Source: Thermopolyspora sp044507605 (GTDB taxonomy: Bacteria > Actinomycetota > Actinomycetes > Streptosporangiales > Streptosporangiaceae). Taken from it: a stretch of 64,000 nucleotides of DNA. The position numbers were made by a program, and so were the translations under genes. Shown here in pieces: positions 54,037 to 63,227 of this stretch. The notes below the pieces were generated by a model that worked only from the letters and a program-made list of their open reading frames with translations, was not told where the DNA came from and did not search any database. The stretch is from NCBI GenBank assembly GCA_044507605.1, contig JBIQJI010000009.1, forward strand, positions 1 through 64,000, in the 5' to 3' direction. Position 1 is the stretch's first letter, and each line of letters opens with the position of its first letter.

Positions 54037-55473
54037 TCAGGGCACGGTTCGGAACGTCACGAACCCCTGGTACATGCCCATGCCGCAGGCGAAGTGCACC
54101 GTGGACGGGGGATGGGGGCCCAGGGCGATAGGAGTGATGCCGGTCGCGGGGAGGGCGTGATCGTGGCCGGACACCGTGAGGGTGCGCAGGCAGCCGGTCG
54201 TGTGCGCGGTGTGCACGATCAACCGGGTGGGGACGCCGGCCCGCGCGGTCAGCATCCCCGGACGGTAGCCGCGCTCGGTGACCCACACGTCGACGGACTG
54301 CGAGCCGTCGGCCTGGGGGATCGCCATCACGGCCGCCGTCTGCGCCCCCGATGCCGCCTCCGGCGCGGGGGCCGGGAGCCAACCGCCCAGCCGCAGCCCT
54401 GCCACACCCGTCCAGACACCGGCCACCAGCGCCGCCAGCGCGGCGGCCCGCGCCCACCGGCCGCGTGCCACGCGGCGGACCACGAGCCCGAGCAGGGCGA
54501 GCCCGGGCGCCGTCCCGGCCACGAACCCGGCCATGATGATGGCGCCTCCGATGGCCGAGCCGGTGGCGACGGCCAGCACTTCGACGCTCAGCGTGACCCC
54601 GCAGGGCACCAGAATCGTGGCCGCTCCCAGCCCGGCCGCCCGCCACGTCCGCACCCCGTCCGCCCACGCCTTGGCAAGCGGCACGCCGGGCGTCCGGGCC
54701 GCGATCGGGGTGCAGTCGCAGGTCGAGGCGGTGGCACCTCGCCGGAACAGGCCGACGGCGAATGCGATCATCACGATGCCGGCGAGGACGAGCAGCGCGG
54801 CCCGTACGCCCGGCGGCGGCTGGACCGCCGACCCCAGTGCACCCAGCATTCCCCCCATCAGCACATGCGAGGCGGCCCGCCCGGCCAAGAACACCGCGAC
54901 CGCACGCCCACCCGAGCCCGCCTCCCGCCGGGTGGACGCCGGAGCCTCGCCCACCTCGCCGACTCCGCCCACCTCGCCCGTCTCGCCAAGCGTCGTATCA
55001 CTCGCGGCCGGGCCACGGTGTGGCGGTGTGCCGGTCCCGTGGGCGTCCGGGGCCGGGCGCGGCGATCCTTGGGTCTTGTCTGCTGTGCCGGGCGGCGTGT
55101 CGTTCCGGGCGGGGCTCTGGTGTGGCGGTGCGCCGGTTACGGCTGGGTCCGGGGCCGGGTGCGGCTGTGCTTGGGTTCTGTCTGTTGTGCCGGGCGGCGC
55201 GGCGGTCCCGGCCGGGTCTGGGTCGTCGGCCGGGTGGCCGGCCGGAGCCGGGGGGTTGGTTCCGGCTTCGGCGGAGCTTTGCGGGGGGTCGCCCGCACCG
55301 GGGGCGGGGGGCTTCTTGGCATCGGTGGGTCCTTCGGGGGCGCGGGGGCGGGGGCGGGCGGGGCTGCGTGCGATGCCGACCAGCAGGCCGCCTTGGACGG
55401 CGGCGCATGAACCGGTGCCGGCGAGCAGGCCGGTGGCGAGCCCGCCGGCGAACAGGGAGGGGAGCGAGCTCAC
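54037..55473 (-). CDS. SafE/TauE-type (UreH-like) membrane protein with cupredoxin tail
   Basis: A 478-residue protein. The first membrane segment (FAGGLATGLLAGTGSCAAVQGGLLVGIA) is followed by a 140-residue Pro/Ala/Gly-rich loop. Five more segments then form the UreH-type SafE fold, including AGIVMIAFAVGLF, CDCTPIAA and ATILVPCGVTLSVEVLAV. The C-terminal ~100 residues look like a cupredoxin (VWVTERGYRPGMLTARAGVPTRLIVHT, then FACGMGMYQGFVTF with Cys and Met ligand candidates). Cysteines in membrane segments and the tail suggest copper or related metal transfer. It is translationally coupled to the Cys-rich small protein upstream. The long low-complexity loop is an oddity. Confidence 0.75.
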   Translation of the reverse strand: MSSLPSLFAGGLATGLLAGTGSCAAVQGGLLVGIARSPARPRPRAPEGPTDAKKPPAPGAGDPPQSSAEAGTNPPAPAGHPADDPDPAGTAAPPGTTDRTQAQPHPAPDPAVTGAPPHQSPARNDTPPGTADKTQGSPRPAPDAHGTGTPPHRGPAASDTTLGETGEVGGVGEVGEAPASTRREAGSGGRAVAVFLAGRAASHVLMGGMLGALGSAVQPPPGVRAALLVLAGIVMIAFAVGLFRRGATASTCDCTPIAARTPGVPLAKAWADGVRTWRAAGLGAATILVPCGVTLSVEVLAVATGSAIGGAIIMAGFVAGTAPGLALLGLVVRRVARGRWARAAALAALVAGVWTGVAGLRLGGWLPAPAPEAASGAQTAAVMAIPQADGSQSVDVWVTERGYRPGMLTARAGVPTRLIVHTAHTTGCLRTLTVSGHDHALPATGITPIALGPHPPSTVHFACGMGMYQGFVTFRTVP

Positions 55474-55727
55474 GACAGGGCGGTCAGGTCCGGCTCGGCG
55501 GCGGCGGTCACCTGGCGGTCGAGCAGGGCGTCCAGGGTGCCGTCCTTGGCGGAGCCGACGATGTCCTGGAACTGGGCGAGGCTCATTTCCACCCGTTGGC
55601 CGAAGTCGTCGGTGAGGACGATCTGCCGCTCAGGGGCGGCGCCGAGGTCGACGTACAGTTCGGGGCAGCCGCAGTTGCATTGGCCGCAGAACCTGGCGAC
55701 GAAGGCGGGGCCGTGGGGTTGCGCCAT
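55470..55727 (-). CDS. Small Cys-rich protein (putative metal carrier)
   Basis: An 85-residue protein. The N-terminal part holds FCGQCNCGCPELYVDL, four Cys within eight residues (CxxCxCxC), suited to binding Cu, Zn or an Fe-S cluster. The rest is acidic and helical (RVEMSLAQFQDIVGSAKDG). AGGAAGG is six bases before the ATG. The stop overlaps the SafE-cupredoxin start (ATGA), so the two are made together. I do not recognise a named family; a chaperone handing metal to the membrane partner is inferred. Confidence 0.7.
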   Translation of the reverse strand: MAQPHGPAFVARFCGQCNCGCPELYVDLGAAPERQIVLTDDFGQRVEMSLAQFQDIVGSAKDGTLDALLDRQVTAAAEPDLTALS

Positions 55728-55769
55728 GGCAGTCCTTCCTGTGTTCTCAGTGCGATCGTTTATGTTCGG

Positions 55770-55798
55770 AAAGTAACCCGATTACCCACTGCTTACAA
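55770..55798 (-). promoter_or_regulatory. Promoter of the metal-handling gene pair with dyad
   Basis: On the minus strand TTGTAA (55798-55793) and TACTTT (55775-55770) are 17 bp apart. The spacer contains the interrupted dyad GTAA-CCCGA-TTAC, a candidate metalloregulator site. Confidence 0.5.
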
Positions 55799-55990
55799 GA
55801 CGTGACGCAGATGTATCACCTTGGCGGGTCATGAGTGTGACGGTGGCGTGCGGGCCGCTTTCGCGGCGGTTTGCGGAGGGATCTGGCATTCTGTGGCATT
55901 CCGGTCATACTGGGAGCTACTGGCGATGAGGCCCGCCGGAACCGCGCAATCCCGCGCTCATGGCTTCTCCTGCGGCAAGGGAGCCTGACC

Positions 55991-56491
55991 ATGTGGGTGG
56001 CCGACCGAAACCACGTGCTCGATGACCCCGTGCTCGTTGATCGTGTGTCAGGCGATCACGCGGACGAGGGCCGCACACTCGATCCGCCCGGGCGACGATG
56101 GCAGCTCCAGGCGCTGCTCGACATCGTCACGCGAGCGGTGGATCTCCAGGAGGCCGCCGGGACGATCGTGGCCGAGTGCGGCAGACCCGGCAGGGTGCCG
56201 ACGAGAGTCGCGCACGAAGGCAGCCTGGTGTTCTGCGGCTACTGGCGGCTGCGCCGGGATCTGGCCGGACTGCAGATCGGCGCCGACCTGAGCGCCATCC
56301 GTGACGACCTGAGCAGGCTCATCGCCTGTCACCAGATGCTCGTGCACGGATCGATCGCCTTGGCGTTCCAGCCGCTGCCGACCCCGAGCAGTGAGAACGC
56401 CCGGCTGCGCCTCAGCGGGCTCGGCGCCCCCGGCGCCCGCCTGCGCGAACTGCGCGACCTCATCGCGACCCTGGCCCGCACCGCCGCCTGA
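55991..56491 (+). CDS. Hypothetical protein, unrecognised
   Basis: A 166-residue soluble protein starting MWVADRNHVLDDPVLVD, with no signal peptide or membrane segment. The middle (LLDIVTRAVDLQEAAGTIVAECGRPGRVPTRV) and end (RLRLSGLGAPGARLRELRDLIATLAR) look helical. ATG 55991 is chosen because AAGGGAG lies eight bases upstream, whereas the 5' part of the frame has neither ribosome site nor protein-like composition. It is divergent from the metal-handling pair. I cannot place it in a family. Confidence 0.65.
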   Translation: MWVADRNHVLDDPVLVDRVSGDHADEGRTLDPPGRRWQLQALLDIVTRAVDLQEAAGTIVAECGRPGRVPTRVAHEGSLVFCGYWRLRRDLAGLQIGADLSAIRDDLSRLIACHQMLVHGSIALAFQPLPTPSSENARLRLSGLGAPGARLRELRDLIATLARTAA

Positions 56492-56539
56492 CGGCCGGGC
56501 CACGGCGTCGCGCCGGGCGCGGTGCCGGTCGCGGCCTTT

Positions 56540-58201
56540 TCAGGCCGCCAGGTCGGACAGCGTGGCCGACAGGGCCTGCTTGAGGGCGTCGAGTTCGCGG
56601 GTGGCGGTCTCGCGGGCGGCTGCGGGGGTGGTGGCGACCGGCGTGACGATCTCCAGGTAGCACTTCAGCTTGGGTTCGGTGCCGCTCGGGCGGACGACGA
56701 CGCGGGCGCCGCCCGACAGGCGGTAGCGCAGGCCGTCGGTGGGCGGGAGGCGGTCCGCGCCCTCGCCGAGGCCCGTGGCCAGGTCGTCGGCGGACACGAC
56801 GGCGCGGCCGGCGAGTTCGCGCGGCGGGTCGGCGCGCAGCCCGGACATCATCCGGGTGATCAGCGAAAGGTCGGCGACGCGCAGGGACAGCTGCGCGGTC
56901 GCGTGCAGGCCGTACCGGGCGGCCTGGGCGTCCAGGAGGTCCAGGAGGGTACGGCCGGCGCGTTTGGCGGTCGCGGCCAGGCCGGCGACCGCGAGGGCCG
57001 CGCCGATGCCGTCCTTGTCGCGCACCGGCAGGCCGGTGTCGGAGCCGAGGACGTAGCCGAGGGCCTCCTCGTAGCCGTACACCATGCGGGTGCCGGGGCC
57101 ACCGGCGCGGACGATCCATTTGAAGCCGGTCAGCGTGGTGGCGTGCCGCACCCTGTGGGCTTCGGCGATGCGGCCCAGCAGGCCGGAGGAGACGATCGTC
57201 GTGGCGATGAGGCGGTCGTCGCCGGTCGTGTGCGCGAGCACGTGCTCGGCCAGCAGCCCGCCGACCTCGTCTCCCGTGAGCAGCCGCCACGAGCCGTCGG
57301 GCAGCGGCACGCCGACGGCGCAGCGGTCGGCGTCGGGATCGTTGGCGATGACCAGGTCGGCCCCGGTCCGGGCCGCCAGTTCCAGCACCATGTCGGTCGC
57401 GCCCGGCTCCTCCGGGTTGGGGAAGCCGACGGTCGGGAAGTCGGGGTCGGGCGCGAACTGCGCGTCGACGACGACGGGCGCGGGGAAGCCCGCCCGGCGG
57501 AACGCCCGGGTGAGCACCGCGCCGCCGACGCCGTGCAGCGGCGTGTAGGCGACGCGCAGGTCCCGGTCGGGGCCGATGGGCAGCGCGGTCACCGCGTCGA
57601 GGTACGGCGCGACGATGGCCGCGTCGTCGAGCGTGTCCCACGTGTCGCCGAGCGGCAGCTCGTCGACCCTGCCCACCGAGTCGATCGCGGCCGAGATGGT
57701 CTCGTCGACGGGTGGCACGATCTGGGCGCCGTCGCCCCAGTACACCTTGTAGCCGTTGTCGCGCGGCGGGTTGTGGGACGCGGTCACCATGACCCCGGCG
57801 TCGCAGCCCAGGTGGCGCACGGCGAAGGCCAGCACTGGCGTGGGCCAGTGCTCGGCCATCAGCGAGACGCGCAGCCCCGCACCGGTGAGCACGGCGGCGG
57901 TGTCGCGGGCGAACACGTCCGACTTGTGCCGCGCGTCGTAGCCGACGACGACGTGCCCGCCCGCCCCGATGACCCGGGCGAGCCCGGCGGCGGCCCGCAT
58001 CACCAGCACACGGTTCATCCTGGCCGGCCCGGGGCCCAGCTCTCCGCGCAGCCCGGCGGTGCCGAATCGCAGGGTCGTCCCGAACAGCTCGGCGAGCGCC
58101 TTTTCGTCCCCCTGCTCCACGATCGTCCGCAGCTGCTCGCGGGTCTGCGGGTCGGGGTCCTGTTCCAGCCACTCACGGGCCTGTCGGGTGTTCACGGCCA
58201 T
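56540..58201 (-). CDS. pmmB: Phosphohexomutase (phosphoglucomutase/phosphomannomutase)
   Basis: A 553-residue alpha-D-phosphohexomutase. The phosphoserine loop TASHNPP is near residue 139, the metal loop DPDADR near 287, the sugar loop YGYEEALG near 380 and the phosphate-binding RPSGTEPK near 504. Together these interconvert hexose 1- and 6-phosphates. ATG 58201 has CCGGAG close before it; the frame is open upstream but unlike the family. Order with purine nucleoside phosphorylase and an LpdA-type gene resembles the lpdA-deoD-pmmB neighbourhood of mycobacteria. Confidence 0.9.
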   Translation of the reverse strand: MAVNTRQAREWLEQDPDPQTREQLRTIVEQGDEKALAELFGTTLRFGTAGLRGELGPGPARMNRVLVMRAAAGLARVIGAGGHVVVGYDARHKSDVFARDTAAVLTGAGLRVSLMAEHWPTPVLAFAVRHLGCDAGVMVTASHNPPRDNGYKVYWGDGAQIVPPVDETISAAIDSVGRVDELPLGDTWDTLDDAAIVAPYLDAVTALPIGPDRDLRVAYTPLHGVGGAVLTRAFRRAGFPAPVVVDAQFAPDPDFPTVGFPNPEEPGATDMVLELAARTGADLVIANDPDADRCAVGVPLPDGSWRLLTGDEVGGLLAEHVLAHTTGDDRLIATTIVSSGLLGRIAEAHRVRHATTLTGFKWIVRAGGPGTRMVYGYEEALGYVLGSDTGLPVRDKDGIGAALAVAGLAATAKRAGRTLLDLLDAQAARYGLHATAQLSLRVADLSLITRMMSGLRADPPRELAGRAVVSADDLATGLGEGADRLPPTDGLRYRLSGGARVVVRPSGTEPKLKCYLEIVTPVATTPAAARETATRELDALKQALSATLSDLAA

Positions 58202-58389
58202 CGGGCTCCGGGTCGGGCCGGGCATGCCCGGCGGTTCACGATCACCTCTCAGCTTCCCACGGCTCCCGGCTCCCCGCGCCGGGCGTGCGTAGTTCGCGAG
58301 GTTTGCGAGGTTCGCCACGGGCACCCGGCTGTGCCCCGCCACACGCCCGATGCCGGCCGCCCCGCCCCGCGCCGCACGCCCGCATCCGC

Positions 58390-59244
58390 CTAGCGGGGCA
58401 GGGAGTCGATCAGCTTGGCCAGCAGGACGCCCATGCGCGCGGCCGTGGCGCGGCCGACCTCCAGGACCTCCTGGTGGTCGAGGGGCTCGCCGGTGAGCCC
58501 GGCGCCGGGGTTGGTGACGAGGGACATGCCGAGGACCTCGGCGCCGCCCTCGCGGGCCGCGATGGCCTCCAGGACGGTCGACATGCCGACGAGGTCGGCG
58601 CCGAGCGTGCGGAGCATGCGGATCTCGGCCGGTGTCTCGTACGTCGGGCCGCGCAGCGCGGCGTAGACGCCCTCGGCGAGCGAGGGGTCGGCCTCGCGGG
58701 CGAGCCGGCGCAGCCGGGGCGAGTAGACGGCGGTCAGGTCGACGAACGTGGCCCCGGAGACGGGGTTGGCGCCGGTGAGGTTCAGGTGGTCGCTGATGAG
58801 CACCGGGTCGCCGACGCGCTGGGTTTCCGGGCGCAGGCCTCCGGCGGCGTTGGTGAGCACGACGGTGCGGGCCCCGGCGTGGACGGCGGTGCGCACACCG
58901 TGCACGACCGCGTCGGTGCCGCGCCCTTCGTACAGGTGGGTGCGGCCGAGGAAGATGAGCGCGTGCCGTTCGCCGGCGGTGCGGACCACGCGGATCGTGC
59001 CGCCGTGGCCGGCCACGACCGGCGCCGCGAAGTGCGGCAGGTCGGTCATCGGGAACTCGGCGAGGGGCGCTCCGATGGCGTCGGCGGCGTCGACCCAGCC
59101 CGAGCCCATCACCAGCGCGACGTCGAACGACGCCAGACCGGCGCGGGCGCGCAGCGCCGCCGCGGCTTCGGCCACGGCCGGGTAACGGCCCCCGTACGGA
59201 TCGGTGCCGCCGCTCGGCGCGTCCACGTCCGGTGCCTGCGTCAT
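58390..59244 (-). CDS. Purine nucleoside phosphorylase (trimeric type)
   Basis: A 284-residue enzyme that cleaves inosine and guanosine with phosphate. The phosphate-binding MGSGW, the conserved LTNAAGGLRP, the active-site PTYETPAEIRMLRTLGADLVGMST and the late VTNPGAG are all in the order of the trimeric low-molecular-mass family (the mycobacterial gene is called deoD). ATG 59244 with GAGGAAAGGCGG upstream is chosen over the longer open frame. Confidence 0.93.
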   Translation of the reverse strand: MTQAPDVDAPSGGTDPYGGRYPAVAEAAAALRARAGLASFDVALVMGSGWVDAADAIGAPLAEFPMTDLPHFAAPVVAGHGGTIRVVRTAGERHALIFLGRTHLYEGRGTDAVVHGVRTAVHAGARTVVLTNAAGGLRPETQRVGDPVLISDHLNLTGANPVSGATFVDLTAVYSPRLRRLAREADPSLAEGVYAALRGPTYETPAEIRMLRTLGADLVGMSTVLEAIAAREGGAEVLGMSLVTNPGAGLTGEPLDHQEVLEVGRATAARMGVLLAKLIDSLPR

Positions 59245-59418
59245 CTGACCGCCTTTCCTCGCGCGCCGGTCGCCTGGTCGGCCGGCGGTGCCCACGAACA
59301 TGCTCGGCGGATCATGCCCGCTCGCGCAAGGACGGCACGCCTGAGCCGGGGCCGGGCCCGGAACCGGGGACCGGCATGCCCGGCCGCGCGCAGGCGGCGT
59401 CGATGAGGCGCGGCCCGG

Positions 59419-59871
59419 CTAGTCGCCGATCGACTTGCACGGGCGGGACCGCAGGTCGCGCACGTAGTCGTCGGGCGCGCCGGCCTTCTCGGCGGCGTCG
59501 GACAGGATGCCGAGGTAGCGGGCGGAGGGCAGGCCGCCCTCGTAGTCGCCGATGACGTAGAACCAGGCCACGACCTCGCCGTCGAGCGTGGCGACGCGCA
59601 GCCGCACCTTGTGGTGGAGCCCGAGGTCGGCGCCCTCCCACTGGTCGAGGGAGGCCTCGTCCCATTCGGGTACGTCGTACAGGACCACGAAGACCTGGGA
59701 AAGCGGGTCTTCGACGATGGTCGCGCGCGCCCCTTCCCAGCCGACGTCCTCCCCGCCGAACGTCAGCCGCCAGCCCTGCAACCAGCCGGTGCCGCGCATC
59801 GGAGAATGCGGGGCGCGCTGAGCCATCTGCTTGGGGTCCATGTTGCTGCCGTAGGCGGCGTAGACAGGCAC
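59419..59871 (-). CDS. Gamma-glutamylcyclotransferase-like protein
   Basis: A 150-residue AIG2/GGCT-fold protein. The substrate loop YAAYGSNMDP is at residues 3-12, and acidic residues around LDQWEGADLGLHHKVRLRV fit the catalytic Glu region. The family forms 5-oxoproline from gamma-glutamyl peptides. The frame is open to 59940, but GTG 59871 starts the fold. There is no clear ribosome site before it, so a near-leaderless message from the short divergent gap is possible. Confidence 0.8.
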   Translation of the reverse strand: MPVYAAYGSNMDPKQMAQRAPHSPMRGTGWLQGWRLTFGGEDVGWEGARATIVEDPLSQVFVVLYDVPEWDEASLDQWEGADLGLHHKVRLRVATLDGEVVAWFYVIGDYEGGLPSARYLGILSDAAEKAGAPDDYVRDLRSRPCKSIGD

Positions 59872-59957
59872 GGCACACAAGACTAATCCAAGATCGCGAT
59901 TTGGCCGGGGGGATGAGGCCGCCCGAGCACAATCGCGCATGCGGGAGAATGAGGCAT

Positions 59958-61352
59958 ATGACGAGGATCGTGATCATAGGTGGCGGCCCCGGCGGATACG
60001 AAGCGGCGCTGGTGGCCGCGCAGCTCGGTGCTCAGGTCACCGTGGTCGAGCGAGACGGTCCGGGCGGCGCGTGCGTGCTGACCGACTGCGTGCCCTCCAA
60101 GACCCTCATCGCGACGTCGGTGCGCAAGCAGGCGCTGCTCGACGCGGCGTCTCTGGGCGTGCACTTCAGCGGCGGCCCCGACGGCGAGGTCGGCGGCGTC
60201 CAGGTCGACCTGCCGCTCGTGAACAAGCGCGTCAAAGAGCTGGCCCGGGCGCAGTCACAGGACATCGCCGCCCGGCTCGCCGCCGAGGGCGTGGAGGTGA
60301 TCCGCGCCGAGGGCCGGCTGGCCGGCCCGCAGGAAGTGCAGGCCGGCGACCGTACGATCCGCGCCGACGTGGTGCTGGTGGCGACCGGCGCGACACCGCG
60401 CGTGCTCCGGGGGGCGGAGCCCGACGGGGAACGCATCCTCGACTGGCGGCACCTGTACGACCTGGAGAAGCTGCCCGAGCATCTCATCGTGGTCGGCTCC
60501 GGGGTGACCGGGGCCGAGTTCGCCGGGGCCTACCGGTCGCTGGGCTCGCAGGTCACGCTGGTGTCGTCGCGTGACCGCATGATGCCGAACGAGGACGCCG
60601 ACGGCGCCGAGGTGCTGGAGGAGGTCTACCGCCGGCGTGGGATGAACGTGCTCGGCCGCTCCCGCGCCGCCTCGGTGAAACGCACCGCCGACGGCGTCGT
60701 CGTGACCCTGGAGGACGGCCGCACCGCCGAGGGCAGCCACTGCCTGATGACGGTCGGCATGGTGCCCAACACGGCGGGGCTCGGCCTGGAGGAGGCCGGG
60801 GTGCGGCTCGACAAGGGCGGGTTCGTGCAGGTCGACAAGGTGTCGCGCACCTCCGCCCCCGGCGTGTACGCCGCCGGCGACTGCACGGGCGTGCTGATGC
60901 TGGCCTCGGTCGCCGCCATGCAGGGCCGCATCGCCGTGTGGCACGCCCTCGGCGAGGCCGTGCAGCCGCTGCGGCTGTCGACCGTCGCCTCCAACATCTT
61001 CACCGACCCCGAGATCGCCGCGGTCGGCCCGTCGCAGCGGCAGATCGAGAGCGGCGAGGTCGAGGCGAACGTGGTGAAGCTGCCCCTCGCCACCAACGCG
61101 CGGGCCAAGATGCAGGGCTTCAACGACGGGTTCGTCAAGCTGTTCTGCCGCCCCACCACCGGCATCGTGCTCGGCGGCGTGATCGTGGCTCCGAGGGCGT
61201 CGGAGCTGGTGCTGGCGCTGTCGGTGGCCGTGCAGCAGCGGCTGACGGTCGATCAGGTCGCGCAGACGTTCGCGGTGTACCCGTCGCTGTCGGGCTCGGT
61301 CACCGAGGCGGCGCGCCGGCTGATGCAGCCGGTCACCGCCTCCGGGCTCTGA
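59958..61352 (+). CDS. lpdA: NAD(P)H-quinone dehydrogenase, LpdA type flavoprotein
   Basis: A 464-residue two-dinucleotide-binding flavoprotein. The FAD motif GGGPGGYEAA is at 8-17, a CxxxxC pair in GGACVLTDCVPSKT lies near 39-44, the NAD(P) motif GSGVTGAEFAG is near 197, and VYAAGDCTG follows. The C-terminal catalytic His of lipoamide dehydrogenases is replaced by Tyr (FAVYPSLSGSVTE), as in Mycobacterium LpdA, which reduces quinones instead of lipoamide. Both redox cysteines are nevertheless present here. ATG 59958 has GGGAGAATGAGG upstream, better than the longer frame. Confidence 0.87.
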   Translation: MTRIVIIGGGPGGYEAALVAAQLGAQVTVVERDGPGGACVLTDCVPSKTLIATSVRKQALLDAASLGVHFSGGPDGEVGGVQVDLPLVNKRVKELARAQSQDIAARLAAEGVEVIRAEGRLAGPQEVQAGDRTIRADVVLVATGATPRVLRGAEPDGERILDWRHLYDLEKLPEHLIVVGSGVTGAEFAGAYRSLGSQVTLVSSRDRMMPNEDADGAEVLEEVYRRRGMNVLGRSRAASVKRTADGVVVTLEDGRTAEGSHCLMTVGMVPNTAGLGLEEAGVRLDKGGFVQVDKVSRTSAPGVYAAGDCTGVLMLASVAAMQGRIAVWHALGEAVQPLRLSTVASNIFTDPEIAAVGPSQRQIESGEVEANVVKLPLATNARAKMQGFNDGFVKLFCRPTTGIVLGGVIVAPRASELVLALSVAVQQRLTVDQVAQTFAVYPSLSGSVTEAARRLMQPVTASGL

Positions 61353-61354
61353 TC

Positions 61355-61503
61355 GGGCCGCAGCGACCCAGGCCGCAGCGACCCAGGCCGGTACTTACTG
61401 ACGCAGGCGTGCACTGACGCGGGCTTGCACTGGATGCAGGCCGCACTGAGCCAGGCGGCCTGCCCCAGGCCGCGCTGACCCGGGCCGCGCTGACCCGGGC
61501 GGC
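61355..61503. repeat. Patch of 15-16-bp tandem repeats
   Basis: Two copies of GGCCGCAGCGACCCA, several diverged units and two copies of GGCCGCGCTGACCCG follow the LpdA stop. They fill the gap before the convergent TPM gene. No terminator-like dyad stands out. Confidence 0.75.
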
Positions 61504-61593
61504 CGTTCGGACATCGGTGGCGAAGACGAGTCCGGCGCCAGGCCGAGGGGCCGGGCGCCGGAAGGGTCGAACAGATCGCGAACGGTCAGGCGA

Positions 61594-61715
61594 TCACCAA
61601 TCGCCGCCGCCGAAGTCGCCGCCGCCGAAGTCGCCGCCGCCACCCCAGTCGCCGCCGAAGTCGCCGCCGCCGCCCCAGTCGCCGCCGCCGCCCCAGTCGC
61701 CGCCGCCGCCGTCCT
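61594..61715 (-). repeat. Tandem repeats coding the glycine-rich tail
   Basis: CCGCCGCCGAAGT/CCGCCGCCCCAGT-like 15-18-bp units repeat about eight times, coding the GGGGDF/GGGGDW tail of the TPM protein. Confidence 0.85.
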
Positions 61716-62997
61716 GGTAACCGGCCTCGTAACCGGCGCCGTAGCCTCCGCCGCCGAAGCCCCAGCCGCCGCTGAGGGCGCTGCCGAGCATGGTGCCGAC
61801 GAGCATGCCGGTCATCACGTCGCCGAAGCCGCCGTAGTAGCCGTAAGCGTAAGGGCTGTAGGCGGGGCCGGCGTCATAGTAGGGGCGCCGCACGCCGTCG
61901 ATCTCCACCTCACGGGTGTGCGGGTCGAAGCCCTGCTCCACCCGCTGGGCGTCGGCCGCGCAGGCCGGCACGTCGCGGATGGCGCCGCCGGGCGGGGCCC
62001 AGCGCACGTCGCGGACCGAGGGGCCGTGCTGCGGGTTGAAGAAGCACGGGGCGCGCCGCTCGGGCAGCGGCTTGTTGTCGACCCGGGCCCGCACGCAGGC
62101 GAGGGCGTAGCGGCCCTCCTCCAGGGCGCTGGTGACGCCGCGCAGCTCGTCGGGGCGCCGCGCCGCGTCGAGCTCCACCTTGGCCCGCTCGTAGGAGTCG
62201 AGGGCCCGCTTCCAGTCCTCCTGGGTGCCGGCCTCGCTCTGGGAGAGCTTGACGTCGGCGTCGAGCGCCGTGATCTCCTCGCCGAGCTTGGTGATGTCCT
62301 CCTCGACGGTCTTCTTCACCAGCGCCAGCTCGGCGGCCTCGCGCTCCTCGCGCTCGCGCCGCTTCTTCTTGGAGTAGAAGAACAGGCCGAAGCCGCCCAC
62401 GACCGCGACGACCAGGATGCCGATCAGCACACCGGCGCCGCTGCCGCCGCTGACGGTGCTGCCGGGCCTGGTGGCCGCCCCGGCCTTGCCCTCGACCACG
62501 AGGTTCACCCGGTTGATGAAGTCCTTCATGCCCGCGGTGATGTCGCCGTGGGCCGACGACACCGCCAGGTTGGCGAGAGTGCCGGCCCGACCGGCGCCGC
62601 CGAGCACGTTGGAGCCGGCGTACAGCTTGGTGCCGTCGAGGACCGCCACGGTGGCCCGCGGCCGACCGGCGTTGCTGACGGCCTGCCCGAGCTGCGTGAT
62701 GTAGGCGCCGGCGGCGCTCTCGGACGCGAACGTGCCGCCCGCCAGGGCGGCGACGTAGATGTGGGCCTTGGAGTCTTCCAGCGCGTCACGGATGTCGGAC
62801 TGCTGGGCCGAGGTCAGTGCGGACCCCGACTGCACGTACAGCGGGTCGCTCTGGTTCTTCCATGTCTGCACAACGGTGCCGGGATCGGGCGCCGCGGCCG
62901 CGCCGGCGGGGGGCGCCAGCGCCAACGCGGCGAGCACGCCGGCGAACAGCGTGAGGAGCAGATACCCCACGCGGCGAAACGAACGTTCAGTGGTCAC
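61594..62997 (-). CDS. TPM-domain membrane protein with Gly/Asp/Trp-rich tail
   Basis: A 467-residue protein. A signal anchor (GYLLLTLFAGVLAALALAPPAGA) leads to an extracytoplasmic TPM domain (~35-165). A membrane helix near 190 (GVLIGILVVAVVGGFGLFFYS), a cytoplasmic coiled coil (REREEREAAELALVKKTVEEDITKLGEEI) and a C-terminal glycine-rich tail built of GGGGDW/GGGGDF units follow. TPM proteins act in photosystem repair in plants; bacterial roles are poorly defined. GTG 62997 with GAAGGAGG upstream is chosen over a longer frame. Confidence 0.85.
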   Translation of the reverse strand: MTTERSFRRVGYLLLTLFAGVLAALALAPPAGAAAAPDPGTVVQTWKNQSDPLYVQSGSALTSAQQSDIRDALEDSKAHIYVAALAGGTFASESAAGAYITQLGQAVSNAGRPRATVAVLDGTKLYAGSNVLGGAGRAGTLANLAVSSAHGDITAGMKDFINRVNLVVEGKAGAATRPGSTVSGGSGAGVLIGILVVAVVGGFGLFFYSKKKRREREEREAAELALVKKTVEEDITKLGEEITALDADVKLSQSEAGTQEDWKRALDSYERAKVELDAARRPDELRGVTSALEEGRYALACVRARVDNKPLPERRAPCFFNPQHGPSVRDVRWAPPGGAIRDVPACAADAQRVEQGFDPHTREVEIDGVRRPYYDAGPAYSPYAYGYYGGFGDVMTGMLVGTMLGSALSGGWGFGGGGYGAGYEAGYQDGGGGDWGGGGDWGGGGDFGGDWGGGGDFGGGDFGGGDW

Positions 62998-63227
62998 GGC
63001 TTCGATGCCTCCTTCGCCCTTAGAGGACGAACGGGGGGCCGCGCAGAGTTCCTTGGAGCGGCGCCTTTCCGTCCGCTGGTTCAGACTATGCGGATGCCGG
63101 CGGCGAGGCACACCGCCCGAACCGGTCCGCTGGCGGCTGCGGGGGCTGCGGGCGGCCCGGCCACGCGATCCATTCCCGCTGCGCGTCCGGTGCGCGCGCC
63201 CGGCGGCCCGTCACGGAGGCGCGGAGG

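Noticed and set aside
61355..61503. Possible CRISPR-like repeats
   Set aside because: Units are adjacent 15-16-bp tandem copies without spacers.
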